From NCBI GenBank assembly GCA_017506865.1, contig JAFCMP010000357.1, forward strand, positions 253,001 to 317,000: 64,000 bases of DNA. The letters are read 5' to 3'. This document shows positions 49,402 through 63,346 of this stretch, in pieces (the first letter of the stretch is position 1; every line of letters starts with the position of its first letter). The position numbers and the translations under genes are program-made. This DNA is from Tribonema minus (Eukaryota; Sar; Xanthophyceae; Tribonematales; Tribonemataceae). The notes beneath the pieces are model-generated. The model saw nothing but the letters and a program-made list of their open reading frames with translations, searched no databases and was not told the DNA's origin.

Positions 49402-49761
49402 TCAGTCTGTCTTGCCCACGTTGGCGTTAGCAGCAGCAGCAGGCCGAGGGGCTCCTTGTTCTTCTCCCGTCGCTTTCTCGCTTACAAAAGCCTCGTATAC
49501 GTAGGCTGAGATCACCAGGTTGACCATGAAAACTGCACACAGGCTACTGCACGTGTTGCGAGCGCTATCTTGCAGGCCGGCGAAGGCCCAATCTCTGGCG
49601 ATGAAGAAAGTGGATAGGGGAGCCAGCACCATCAGGGTCATGTACTTGAGGAGCTTGAGGGTTGTGGGCTTGTTCTCCTCTGCGAAAAGTATTTCCTTGC
49701 ATGTCCACACGCGCGCAGGCGCCGCAACAGCGGCAGCAACCGCGTCTTCCGCCGTCGCCAT
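49402..49761 (-). CDS. VMA21: VMA21-like V-ATPase assembly factor
   Basis: A single uninterrupted exon of 119 codons, one of only three intronless genes here. It has two membrane helices in the VMA21 arrangement, LLKYMTLMVLAPLSTFFIA and SSLCAVFMVNLVISAYVYEAF, joined by a short polar loop. VMA21 is a small ER protein that chaperones assembly of the V-ATPase membrane sector. The N-terminus is Ala-rich and hydrophilic. The C-terminus ends in ANVGKTD and lacks the di-lysine ER-retrieval signal of the yeast protein, so retention must work differently if the call is right. The ATG gives MATAEDAV; the upstream frame opens only with a TTG. Head to head with PRMT1. Confidence 0.82.
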   Translation of the reverse strand: MATAEDAVAAAVAAPARVWTCKEILFAEENKPTTLKLLKYMTLMVLAPLSTFFIARDWAFAGLQDSARNTCSSLCAVFMVNLVISAYVYEAFVSEKATGEEQGAPRPAAAANANVGKTD

Positions 49762-49995
49762 TGCTCCGCCCCGACACAATCAAACACAAGCTGCACTTTA
49801 GGATCTGGATCTTGAAGTTGCAGTTGCGGAACGAGGTGAACTTTTGCACACGCTGTTGAAGCTCAGTAGCCACCGTTTGCTAGCGCGCGCCAGTGCCCAC
49901 CATACCCTTCACAGTCTGAGAGCAGGACTCATCGATCTGCAGCTGAGGAGGGCAAGAGTTGACTCGAATTGGAGAGCGTTGGCGGGAGGCCATTC
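49762..49995. promoter_or_regulatory. Putative bidirectional promoter, VMA21 / PRMT1
   Basis: 234 bp between divergent start codons. Contains ATCTTGAAGTTGCAGTTG (about 49808-49825), the TTGAAGT-type motif seen in many introns of this window. Confidence 0.45.
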
Positions 49996-53677
<3,682 letters not shown>

Positions 53678-55014
53678 CCGAGAGGAGAGAGTCACCTGCG
53701 TTGATGCTGCCGCTGTGCACGCGAGCGCTTCGCGCGCAGTGCGGTGACGGCAGCGCCAATTTTGTTTACCGGGGCGCGAAACTACTGCCAAAACTGCTCG
53801 AGAGGGGGCCGGCAGGACGGGGGAGATCTACGCATTGAGCATCATCACGGCGATACATGTGCTTGTGAGCGAAGGTGCGCGAGTGGGTGTGTGGTGGTGT
53901 GCGGTGACTGCTGCGGAGCGGTGGGGACGTATCGTTGAGCGCTGACATAGAGCAACAAACATATGCGCGCGGCGCGTGTGTCGGCGCGGGCATCGCCGAC
54001 ACAGAAGACGCGGTGCTGACATCCACGCACCTACGGAACGACAACCGTCGTGAGCCGCCTCGTTGATCTACCCTACTTTGCCCCCGATAATAGTGTCTTC
54101 CGCGCCCGTCTGTCGCTTTATTGCATGTTTGTGCCGCAAGGCGCTTGTGCAGATGCCAGCATTGCTCAGCGCGTAAACGTACATGCAGCACTCATTGCAA
54201 TTATGCTTGAGACAGGGGGGGGGAGGGGGCCGGACGGAGTTGCATGCTGGATGTCACTTGATGCATACTTCAAGTCTTTGAACTGACGTCTTGAACTGGG
54301 TACACCCAGGGATAGCATAAAACTAGTGTGGCACTGATGCGTTGCCCATGGGTTACACAAGTCTCGTCTGTTTTGGCTGTGTTTGCAATTGTGTTGTGCA
54401 ATCTTGCATAGACTTGAGATGCAGTTTGTGGGACGCTCAATATGAGCATCATCTCACTTACCCAGGCAGGTGATCACACAAACCAGGGGATCCGTTGTCA
54501 CACTCATAGAGCAGTGTGGCTATTCGAAGAAATGTTGTTTAGACTCGTAGGAAATGTCAACCTCGGGGGGCACACCACCAGCAGACTGGGGTCTTCAAAT
54601 TTCGCACAGCAGCTGAAAACAGTGTTCAATGCAGATGCAACATTAGTGTGTTGAGCACTGCTCTACAGAGCACGCGAAACAAGACGCGTTTTTGCCAGCA
54701 TCCGGGCTGGCTGGGAGGCACAAATCAAGCATGCCATGCCAATCACATCAGCCACACTCGCGCAACATACGGAAGCAGACAAAGGTTGCAGCTGTCTCCA
54801 ATGGGTCAAAACTGATGGGCATTTGGCCTCACAAAACTGTGCGCGGATCTCTCCGGATCGCTGCGAGCCAGCACCTGTGCTGACAGTTCCGCCACGCACG
54901 ACACTACACAACTTCAACAAAACCACTCACACTATCACAACCACCGCCCCCCTCCCCCCAGTCCCCCCCCTCTTCCACTGCTGATCGTCACCACCACAGC
55001 CCCCGCTACCCCCG
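53678..55014. other. Convergent intergenic region, PRMT1 / DHODH
   Basis: About 1.3 kb between converging genes. Short open frames at 54050-54286 and 54442-54654 (plus) lack recognisable domains or splice partners. Ends in a C-rich tract before the DHODH stop. Confidence 0.4.
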
Positions 55015-56890
55015 TCATTTCTTCTCCCGGTGCGCCGCGCCGACCGCCTCCGCGACGCTCGCGTAGCCGTTCTTTCGCAGCAGCGCCGCGAGCTCCTTCT
55101 TCACGCGCTGCACGCACCCCGCGCCGTTGTACACCATCATGGAGTAGATCTGCACTAGCGACGCGCCCGCGCGGATCTTGTCATACGCGTCTTGCCCCGT
55201 GCCGACGCCGCCCACGCCTATGAGCGGCACCTTGCCACCGGTGAGGCGGTACATGTCGGCGATGATGGCGGTGGAGGCGTCGCGCAGGGGGGCGCCGCTG
55301 AGCCCCCCTGTCTCACCCTTGAAGTTGCTGCGCAGGCCCGCCGGGCGCGCAATTGTCGTGTTGCTCACAATGAGGCCGTCGACGCGCGATGACAGCGCGA
55401 CGGCGGCGATGTCTGCCTTCTCCTGCTCTGTGAGGTCCGGCGCGATCTTCACCAGGAGCGGGAGCGTCGCCTTCTTGGTCTGCACTTGAACTTGGTCGCG
55501 CGCGTCCGCGGCGCGCTCTATCAAAGATGCTATCGCCTCGCGGCGCTGCAGCAGCCGCAGCCCCGGCGTGTTGGGCGAGCTCACGTTCACCTGGGACGAG
55601 GAGGGCGCAGGCGCCGGGGGGGGGGCGGGGGAAGAGTTGCATGCGATCATGAATTGAATGTATGGTACAGCGAGTGGGCATTGCTAAGGGGATGCGGCCC
55701 TGTGATAATGAATTCGTAGCCGCACAGGCCCGCAAGCATGGCCTCTGTGTCTAGAAACGCGTGTTCGCACATCTCGCTGTGCTGCGCAGGCGAGACCGTT
55801 GCACCGCTGTTCTAATTTTTTTTTTGTGTGGTCGGCCCCAGGCTAGCACCTGCTTCCAACATGGCTGCGGCCTTGCGCTAGCACAGATGTAGTCAACTGG
55901 CGTGTCACTACGCCAGCGATAAGCACTGCAACATGTCGCGCACCAGGCTTGCCCACGTCTGAGTACTTGCAGCGATGCCTGCACGTCTGCCCACGACAAC
56001 TTGAATTACTTTGCCTGAAGTAAGTTCTGACAAGACTCTACTAATCAGAATGTCAACGGGCATTCTCCTCGTTGCACGTGCAATCGTCACAAATTTCAAG
56101 CGCGCAATGGCAATGGCTGCGACTAAGGCACTCTGCTGACAACAGCGCGCTCACTCACCACCACAAAATCGCCATACGGCGCCAGCGCCTTGATCGCAGC
56201 GCAGTAGTCATCTGCCGCCTTGTCCTCTGCTACCCACTTGTTCTTCCCCACATTGACTCCGAGAAATCCTTTCGCCGGCCCCTGCTGAGCCTCCGCTCTG
56301 GCTTTCAGCCTCTCCGCCACCGCCACCGCTCCGTGGTTGTTGAAGCCGCAGCGATTGATCACCGCTTTATCTTCCACAAGTCTGAACATGCGAGGCTTGT
56401 CGTTGCCAGGCTGTGGCTCTGGCGTGACGGTGCCGATTTCAATGAAGCCAAACCCCATGTCCAGCAGGCCGTTGACTGCTTCGGCGTTCTTGTCGTAGCC
56501 GGCGGCCAGGCCAATGGCATTGGGAAAGGTCAACCCTAGCACCTGTGTCTGCAGAATGGGGTCATTCGGTGTTAAGTCGCACGGGGATAGGCCCCAGGCA
56601 GTGGCCTTGATGCTCACGTTGTGGGCGCTCTCGGCGTCCAGCAGCCGCATCAAGGGCATGACGATGTTGTCGCTGGCATACAGATACGCCGCTCGAGTGA
56701 ACCTGAAGTCGTTGCTATAGTCCCAGCCGACGCCTGCGGCCAACAAGGCTGCGGACAAGGCGGTCAAGTTGCCAGAGCTGGTGGTGCCGCTCTCTGGCTC
56801 TCTGCTGCTGGACAGTCGACGCAGGGCGTTGGCTGCCACTCTGCGGACGCCATTGCCGCTGGTTCGTCTGGCTGCCTGCCTGATCAGCAT
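55015..56890 (-). CDS. DHODH: Dihydroorotate dehydrogenase, class 2 (mitochondrial)
   Basis: Two minus-strand exons, 56890-56159 and 55590-55015, join in phase to 435 residues. The N-terminus MLIRQAARRTSGNGVRRVAA is an Arg-rich mitochondrial presequence, followed by the hydrophobic LTALSAALLAAGVGW. FMN-barrel landmarks follow: GLAAGYDKNAEAVNGLLDMG, IEIGTVTPEPQPGNDKPRMF, NRCGFNNHG, and across the intron VNVSSPNTPGLR, whose second Ser is the class 2 catalytic base. Later come SNTTIARP, GGLSGAPLRD and PLIGVGGVGTGQDAYDKI. The enzyme oxidises dihydroorotate to orotate with quinone in pyrimidine synthesis. The start ATG is followed by the presequence, while the frame opens only weakly upstream. No defect is seen. 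Confidence 0.96.
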
Positions 56891-57318
56891 GATGATCACA
56901 CAGGTGTGGCAACTGGCTGGTGTTTTTCCCGGCTACATATGGCGGATTTGAATCAGTTGAGGTTTTTTCGCGGGCTGCCTGTCGTTGCAGTAGAGTGGGG
57001 AGTTCGATGCATGCATCTTATTGCGTGTTAGAAAGGGCACCCACCTCAAGGAGATGTGACCCGAGAGACACAGCGTTCCGGAAGTTGCAAAGCACGCCAA
57101 GGCATGTGCCTTGGCGGAAATCTGCAGCCATGCAACAAGCAAGCACTGCGTCGCCATGTGTCGTCATGTGCATACATGAAAAATTGTCGCGTGCAAACTC
57201 TGACTGGCGATGCCTGCAAGCAGGTGACACACAATGCAAACTTGCGAATACACCCGACCACCTGAGGTTAATCTAATGTGATGTGTATTGTAAATTGGTA
57301 GCCCACGAAGTCTGTGTT
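56891..57318. other. Spacer between plastid membrane protein 1 and DHODH
   Basis: Tandem minus-strand genes separated by about 430 bp, which must hold the DHODH promoter and the 3' end of the upstream gene. Nothing else is visible. Confidence 0.4.
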
Positions 57319-58263
57319 TCAGTCCTCAGCAGCCAGCAGAGGAGGCCTCACGGCCAAGTAGACCGCAGGCCCAAGTACTGGGATGGCGCAGAAGGCTGCA
57401 AGGCGAATGTTCGCGCTGCGACTGCCATCAGTGTACATGCCGCGCCTCCGCATGTCCTCCAGCATCGGCTCCCACACAACCACTGAGAGTAAGAGCAGGT
57501 CTATGGAGCTGACGTGCACCAGCGTCTGCGACCGGAACAGCAGCATGTATTCCTCGAATGAGGTCCACACGTGGTTGGTGATGGCGAACTGCAGCAGTCC
57601 CAGTGCGAACACCAGCGTCAGCACCCCCCCCAGACGCAATGTCGAAAGCGTTGCCAGGCCCCGCAGCTGCGCTTCGTCAACGCAGGGCCGGTACTGCCGC
57701 AGTGCCAGGTACGGCGCAAGCAAGAAGTAGCCACCTGCGAAGCTGGCGAGCACAAAGGGCGCCGCTGGCAGTCTCTGCCCTTTGCTGCCCGGGAGTAGTA
57801 GCTGGGCGTATATGGCAGGCACGACCCCGAGAGCATTGAATATCACTACATAGAGTTGGTTGATGTCAGGTGAAAAAGGGTTGGTCATAAGGGCAGCAGT
57901 CATCTGAGTAACAGCCGCGTCGCCTTCAGGCGTGTGACCGGGAGCATAGAGGAATGCATACGCCACAAGCGCAGTCCATATGGCGGTATACGTGACTGCC
58001 CTGAGTCGGTCGGCACCACCGCCACCGCCACTACTGTCTGGCGCATCATAACGAGATGATGCGTTCAAGCTGCTCCTGATGAGACCGTTGCGGCTTTGCG
58101 GTCGCAGCACTCGCCTGTCCTGATCAATTGTGCAGCGTGCACTCCTGCAGATATGCGATGCCCCCGTGCAAGATACATGCTTCCGAATGGCGCTCCCATG
58201 TACCAGTGCAGCAGCTCGATTGTGCAGCAGTCCGATGACCAGCAGCGGCAGCAGTCGCCGCAT
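57319..58263 (-). CDS. Plastid-targeted multi-pass membrane protein, paralogue 1
   Basis: A single exon of 314 codons. MRRLLPLLVIGLLHNRAAALVHG is a signal peptide with an AAAL junction, followed by a Ser/Arg-rich transit-like stretch to about residue 85. The mature part has about seven hydrophobic segments and the conserved blocks APGHTPEGDAAVTQM, NPFSPDINQLYVVIFNALG, YAQLLLPGSKGQRLPAAPFV, PYLALRQYRP and WEPMLEDMRRRGMYTDGS. I recognise the family as conserved in photosynthetic organisms but do not know its function. It has no intron, whereas paralogue 2 has one after the LLLPG motif, so intron loss or a retrocopy is possible. It shares a short upstream region with EAF6. Confidence 0.8.
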   Translation of the reverse strand: MRRLLPLLVIGLLHNRAAALVHGSAIRKHVSCTGASHICRSARCTIDQDRRVLRPQSRNGLIRSSLNASSRYDAPDSSGGGGGADRLRAVTYTAIWTALVAYAFLYAPGHTPEGDAAVTQMTAALMTNPFSPDINQLYVVIFNALGVVPAIYAQLLLPGSKGQRLPAAPFVLASFAGGYFLLAPYLALRQYRPCVDEAQLRGLATLSTLRLGGVLTLVFALGLLQFAITNHVWTSFEEYMLLFRSQTLVHVSSIDLLLLSVVVWEPMLEDMRRRGMYTDGSRSANIRLAAFCAIPVLGPAVYLAVRPPLLAAED

Positions 58264-58496
58264 GGCAGGTATATACGTGCTAATCACTGCGACGCCGACC
58301 TAAACTTCCAAACTTGATGTTGCTCTATGAGTTTATTTAACTGCCAGACCAGGCTTGCTAGCGTGGGTCAGGCTCTTTTGAGCGTAGGTCAGACAATCGC
58401 ACGCGCTGACCACTGCCACCTGTTGGTATCGCTTCGCTTCACTGCAAGCACCAACGGCAGAGGACACACCCAAGGTAGCACTGCAGAGCTACAGCG
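58264..58496. promoter_or_regulatory. Putative bidirectional promoter, plastid membrane protein 1 / EAF6
   Basis: 233 bp between divergent start codons; contains a direct AGCGT(A/G)GGTCAG repeat (58361-58392). Confidence 0.45.
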
Positions 58497-59129
58497 ATGA
58501 TGGAGCTACCGCTGTCGCCGCTGACACAGGGCCACAACCCTCACAGAGACCACACTCCTCGGGACAGGGACGTGCCCAGCAGCGAGCAGATGAGGATGCT
58601 GCAGCAGGAGGCTAGGGAAATACACGAGCAGCTGGCCGCGGTGGAGAAGCAGATATTCGAGGCAGAGGAGCAGTACTTAGTGAGCACTCCTCATGGCAAT
58701 GCGATCAAGGGATGGGAAGGGCTGCTAGAGAACAGGCCTCAGCCCAACCAGAAGCGCAAAGCAGAGACAAAGGAGAGGCTGTTCACCTTCTCGTCCTACT
58801 CGTTCTGGCGAGTCTTCATCAGGTACCACAAGGAGCAGAAGGAGCAGAAGGAGCACCGGGAACAACAGCAACAGCAACAGCATGCCGCCGCTGCAGCAGC
58901 AGCAGCAGACGCTGTCAACGCCAGTGTCGGTGGCGGCATCAACCATCACCATCACCTTGGACAGTATCAGCAAGCGGCGTCGCAGCAGCAGTTCGGCGCA
59001 GGCATAGCCGGACAGCAGGCGATGGCGCAGCCGCCGGCGATGTTCAACATGGGCATGAACCTCATTCTAGACCACCACAAGAGCCACAAGAAACAGCCCG
59101 GCAAAATGCATCACAAGAAGAAGGCGTGA
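58497..59129 (+). CDS. EAF6: EAF6/MEAF6-like subunit of histone acetyltransferase complexes
   Basis: A single exon of 210 codons. Residues about 28-62 form a coiled coil (MLQQEAREIHEQLAAVEKQI) leading into AEEQYLVSTPHGNAIKGWEG and, after a basic linker, ERLFTFSSYSFWR. That order and spacing are the Eaf6 signature. EAF6 is a small scaffold in NuA4/TIP60 and MOZ/HBO1-type acetyltransferases. The remaining half is low complexity: a KEQ repeat, a Gln run, an Ala run, an HHHH tract, then a basic MHHKKKA end. Such long Q/A/H tails are not part of the core family and may be unstable. The gene is nested between two paralogous membrane-protein genes on the other strand. Confidence 0.85.
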   Translation: MMELPLSPLTQGHNPHRDHTPRDRDVPSSEQMRMLQQEAREIHEQLAAVEKQIFEAEEQYLVSTPHGNAIKGWEGLLENRPQPNQKRKAETKERLFTFSSYSFWRVFIRYHKEQKEQKEHREQQQQQQHAAAAAAAADAVNASVGGGINHHHHLGQYQQAASQQQFGAGIAGQQAMAQPPAMFNMGMNLILDHHKSHKKQPGKMHHKKKA

Positions 59130-60112
59130 GTGTCGTGACCATCACCCCTGCAGGCTCTGGCACTTTCACCAAGGGCTGTCGTGGCTTCAGGCGATGTATT
59201 CATTCAGGAGGTGCGGATAGAGCTTTTTACCGGAAAAAAGAAGAAGGGCGGTGCAGGCCGCATGCAATGTATCATATGGGCCCCGCATTGCCATGCCTCG
59301 AGCCTTCTAGCACAAATCAGCAGCAGTAAGCCGCATGTGTGCGCCGGCAGGGCAGCAATCAAAGTAGGGTTACGACAGCAACTGCGTCAGCCCCAGCAAG
59401 GCGCACACGCACATACAATGTGCGAACGTTCTTCAAGTAATGCAAGCAGAACATCAGTGCGCCCATCATGTTACTGCTGTCTGATGACGGCGTCTAAGTA
59501 TTTGCCGTGATGTATTCAATCTTGCTATGTTAGACTACTCAGTGCAACTGAAATGCGTTGGCAAGCTGCACACTACATGTATTGCTACAGCACAGTTGAA
59601 ATGCTCCGCCGTTGACGCAGCTGTAAGTGCATAATCAGAATTGCATGTTCGGTTGCACGCTCAACGCAGCACTCAGTCAAAGTGCATGTGCAAGTGCAGC
59701 ACACCAGGGAGCTGAGGTTTGCACTCACGGTCAGACGCACCGTTCTGGGGTTAGCTGATTATGTCGCCTGTTGAAGAGCGGCAAAGCTGAAGACAAAGTC
59801 AGCACAGTGTGGATGACGTACACAACGCGCACTGGATGCGAATGTTGACATGCCGGATTGACGCAGGACGATGACAGACAGGCTACAGGCGACCTACTTT
59901 CAGAGAGACGGTAGCTCTTGCAATGTTCAATGCTAAACAACCACAGGCACCGCAAAGCTTGACAATGATGAGGATGCGAGCACACACGTGCTCAAAGCGT
60001 CCAAAGGGCTTTGTAAAAGTGCAAGAAAGTGGAGACCACTCAGAAGTGTAGGTGCAAAAGTGTGCTCCAATAAAGTCAATTTGTTGATGTGATAACTGAT
60101 AGAACGCAAAGT
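59130..60112. other. Convergent intergenic region, EAF6 / plastid membrane protein 2
   Basis: About 980 bp between converging genes. AATAAAG at 60069-60075 is near the stop of paralogue 2 but reads on the wrong strand for it. It could serve as an EAF6 poly(A) signal only if the 3' UTR is very long. No exon is supported. Confidence 0.35.
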
Positions 60113-61502
60113 TTACTCATCCAGCGGCAGCAACGGGGGTCGCGTGGCTACGTACGCCGCTGGCCCCAGAACCGGAATGGCGCAGAACGCGGCCAACTTC
60201 AACTTCTGGCTCCCGCTCCCATCCGTGTAAGCGCCGCGCCGCCGCATGTCCTCCAGCATGGGCTCCCACATGACGAGCGAGAGCAGCGACAGGTCCACCG
60301 TGCTCACGTGCACGAGCGTCTGAGCGTTGAAGAGCGTCAGAAACTCCGGCAGCGTGGCGAGCGCGCCGCTCTGCACGGCATACGCCACGAGCCCGCAGGC
60401 CGACACGAGCGTCAAGACTCCCCCGATCTTGGAGTTGGTGGCTTTAGCCAGTCCGCCCAATGAGGTTTCGTCGACACGCGGACGATACTGTCGGAGCGCC
60501 AGGTAGGGCCCTAGCAGAAACAGGCCTCCAGCAAAGGAGCCAAGTACGAAGGGGGCGGCTGGCACGGGCTTCTGGTCCTTGCTGGCTGCGAATGTGGTAG
60601 AGGCAGCAGTGACAGGAAATGGCGTGATGAGTGCAGTAGAGGAATGGTTGTCGGCGTCCAGTGGAATGAACAGCATAGTGGCAATAGTTGCACTGGTGAT
60701 GTCAGAGTTATATGCACTTCATGATCTCTGTGCAGCGATCACATGCACAGCTGGTCTGACAACAACAGCTGCTGGAAGTAGGAAAACATTTTGCTGGCGC
60801 TCAATCAGCGCGGAATAAGGGCGTGCCAGAACTCATTTCTACGTGCAGCACCGCGTGTACAACAGGCAACACAGCATCTTTGCTTGCAGCGTGCGAGAGC
60901 AAACAGCTTGCAAAGCCACATTTAACGAGTGCTCAAGTCTCATCACTGCACATGCAGATGACATCGCTGCAGATGATGCGACAACGCAATCAACATGAAA
61001 CCAACCACCACACTGGTTTGCCTGCTGCACACTCACCTGGAAGCAACAGCTGCGCGAAGACCGCTGGCATGATGCCCAGGGCATTGAAAATAACGAGAAA
61101 CAAAGCGTTGATCTGTGGATCAAAAGGATTCGAGATCAGGTCGGCGATCATTTGCTTGTCTGCTGCCTCTGCTATCGGATTATGCCCTGGGGCAAGAGTG
61201 AAAGCGTATGTCAGAAACAGAACCCAGACCGCAGCAAAAGCTGCTGTACGCGTCTTGGTCCGATCCTGCAAGACGGGTGCTGCATCTTCGTCAGCCAGCG
61301 GCGCAGCTGATAGTAATGAGCTTCTCCTCTCCCCCTGCCACACCAGCTGCCGCCGGTCATGTGAGCTGCGCAGCGCTGACTCCGTATGCGAGGTTGTCAC
61401 CTGCTTCAAGACAACCGCAGCTCCAGATGGAGCATGAACGAACGCGGTTGCAGTGATGCTGCAGGCCAACAGCACACCCACTACCGTTGCCACTCTGCGC
61501 AT
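60113..61502 (-). CDS. Plastid-targeted multi-pass membrane protein, paralogue 2
   Basis: Two minus-strand exons, 61502-61037 and 60585-60113, join in phase to 312 residues. MRRVATVVGVLLACSITATAFVHAP is a signal peptide ending in a textbook plastid ATAF motif. The mature region aligns with paralogue 1 throughout: LAPGHNPIAEAADKQM, NPFDPQINALFLVIFNALG, FAQLLLP, PVPAAPFVLGSFAGG, PYLALRQYRPRVDE, TLVHVSTVDLSLLSLV, WEPMLEDMRRRGAYTDGSGS, AFCAIPVLGPAAYVATRPPLL. The targeting regions are much less similar than the membrane core. The gene is likely a multi-pass protein of plastid membranes. The intron falls inside the loop LLLPG/A-SKDQ. Function unknown. Confidence 0.85.
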
Positions 61503-61658
61503 CGGATCAGGCTCTCAACCGACTGCCCTCTCTGCGGATACAGGGAAGTTGACGCGCCTCATTGAGTCACTCGTTTGATCCTAAGCTTGAAAGCGCTGAG
61601 CTGCCAGTGAGAGGCGTAAACAGGCAAGGGCTTATTGAAGCATCGGAATTCCTGCGCC
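61503..61658. promoter_or_regulatory. Putative bidirectional promoter, plastid membrane protein 2 / HEAT protein
   Basis: 156 bp between divergent start codons. Confidence 0.45.
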
Positions 61659-63346
61659 ATGGATTTCTCGACTCCGGCCTCCGCCCTGCAGAGCCTGCAG
61701 CGCCGAGAGATGGTGCCTCCCGAGGTGCGATCTTTAGGCCTGAAGCTGGCAGCCGGGCCCTTTGCCAATGACGATGCCCTGCCAGGATTGCCAGACGAGG
61801 CTGTGGCTGGCGTGAAGGCGCTGCTAGCATCACACGTCTGGGAAGCTCTGGCGGTCGGACTGCTGCTGGCGAAGCACGTGGTGGACTGCCAGAGTATAGC
61901 TATCGACGACGACTTCATGGAAACTCTCTTTCAAGTGGCTGATACCGACCTGGAGCACAGCGAGCCGCGGGTGAGGGGGCTGGTGGCTGCCATGCTGGGG
62001 TCGCTGGCCAGGCGCGAAGGCAAGGGGCTCGCTGTCTATGACAGGTTCTTCGCTCGGCTGAGCTCGTCAATCGAGAGCAACTTCGAGAGGACCCATCACA
62101 CCATTACGGATAGGGTGTCTGGCGATAAGGAGGTGGCCGTTGACGACACCACTGGCTGGAAGGTACGCTGGACACGTGGCTGATGCAGTACTTTGTGTTG
62201 GCGATTGTTGTGCTGCATAAGCTGCCCATGTCACGAGGATTGCCTGATTGTCCTGATTGACGCCTATCACCTGTCCCCTGGCAAGTTGCCGAGCACGAAT
62301 CAACAACGATGCATTCGGCATCGAGGCGCTATTGCCTCACCACTTACTGGGCAGTGAGGCGCCTAGTGAAAGGGGCACTTGGCTCAAACGCTGTACGTGT
62401 GCCAAGTCAGTATGAACCCCCGCGCTCGTTTGTGTGCTGGCACACCTACACGTCATGAGCACACTAGCTTTTTGCACCACAATACCGACTTATGAAGCAC
62501 CAACCAAAGACAGCACGCGCGTGCAGCATGCAGGCCAATCAATGCCATAACGGACAGCAGCTTGAGCTTATGTGACAGGGCGCTGCTGGAATTTAGAATG
62601 TTGCGAACACTAAACTGTTCAACCGAACAATCTTCGCAATCGTCAACAAATGTATGCAAACTTGCCACACACACAAGGCTGCGGTCATCGTGAGGACTGG
62701 TTTGTCGCCTAAGAATGTCTCGTGCAGGTCACCTTGAGTTGAGCCCGGGTATCTTGGTCAATTTTCACAAAACATCATTAGATGAGGTGCCGGCCCATGT
62801 ACTGACAAGAACAGCATCCTTGTACTTTGAAGTAAAAGAGTCACGATTAGTTGATACGTTCCCATTGAGAGCATTGTTTGAGGCTGCCAGCGGGTGTCTC
62901 AAGTGGTCGCCTGTTCATCGCAGTGCAGGCCTCCACAATCTCTGCTGGCCAGCTTTCAGCACCAATAGCTTGACACTTCGCCGTCGGTGATGACTTGTCT
63001 GATCGTCATCAGGGCACAGCCGCAGGCTGCCAATCCTACACACTCTCATGCCCGTCACCAATGTTGTCCTTGTCTCCAGGCGCTTGAAACCTCAATTCTG
63101 GCGCTGAAGGAGCTCGTAGCCGCCATCGGCCGCCCCCTTGCGGACGGAGGCCACATGACCGACAAGGTCATTGACTACACTTGCCGCGGTGCCACGGAGC
63201 ACGTCAACAGGCACGTTCGCGAAGCCTCGTTTCGACTCATCGCGGCCATCATCGAGGCCTGCGAGTCCGTGGAGGGCTGCACCGCGCCTGCGCAGGGGCC
63301 GCTGCTGACGTCGCGCTTCGTGCCCGCCATCGCCAAGGGTATGCAG
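61659..63346 (+). CDS. HEAT/ARM-repeat protein, 5' part only
   Basis: Exons 61659-62162 and 63080-63346 join in phase to at least 257 residues. The exon 2 donor (CAG before GTGTGT) ends in PAIAKGMQ, where repeat proteins of this type continue with a DNWSQVR-like segment, so the gene continues past the window. The sequence is amphipathic helix after helix (LPDEAVAGVKALLASHVWEA, LEHSEPRVRGLVAAMLGSLA, HVNRHVREASFRLIAAIIEA), typical of HEAT repeats. TTGWK/ALETSILALKELV spans the intron. I do not recognise the specific family; a scaffold or assembly factor is plausible. The first ATG is used; the upstream sequence is non-coding. Confidence 0.75.
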
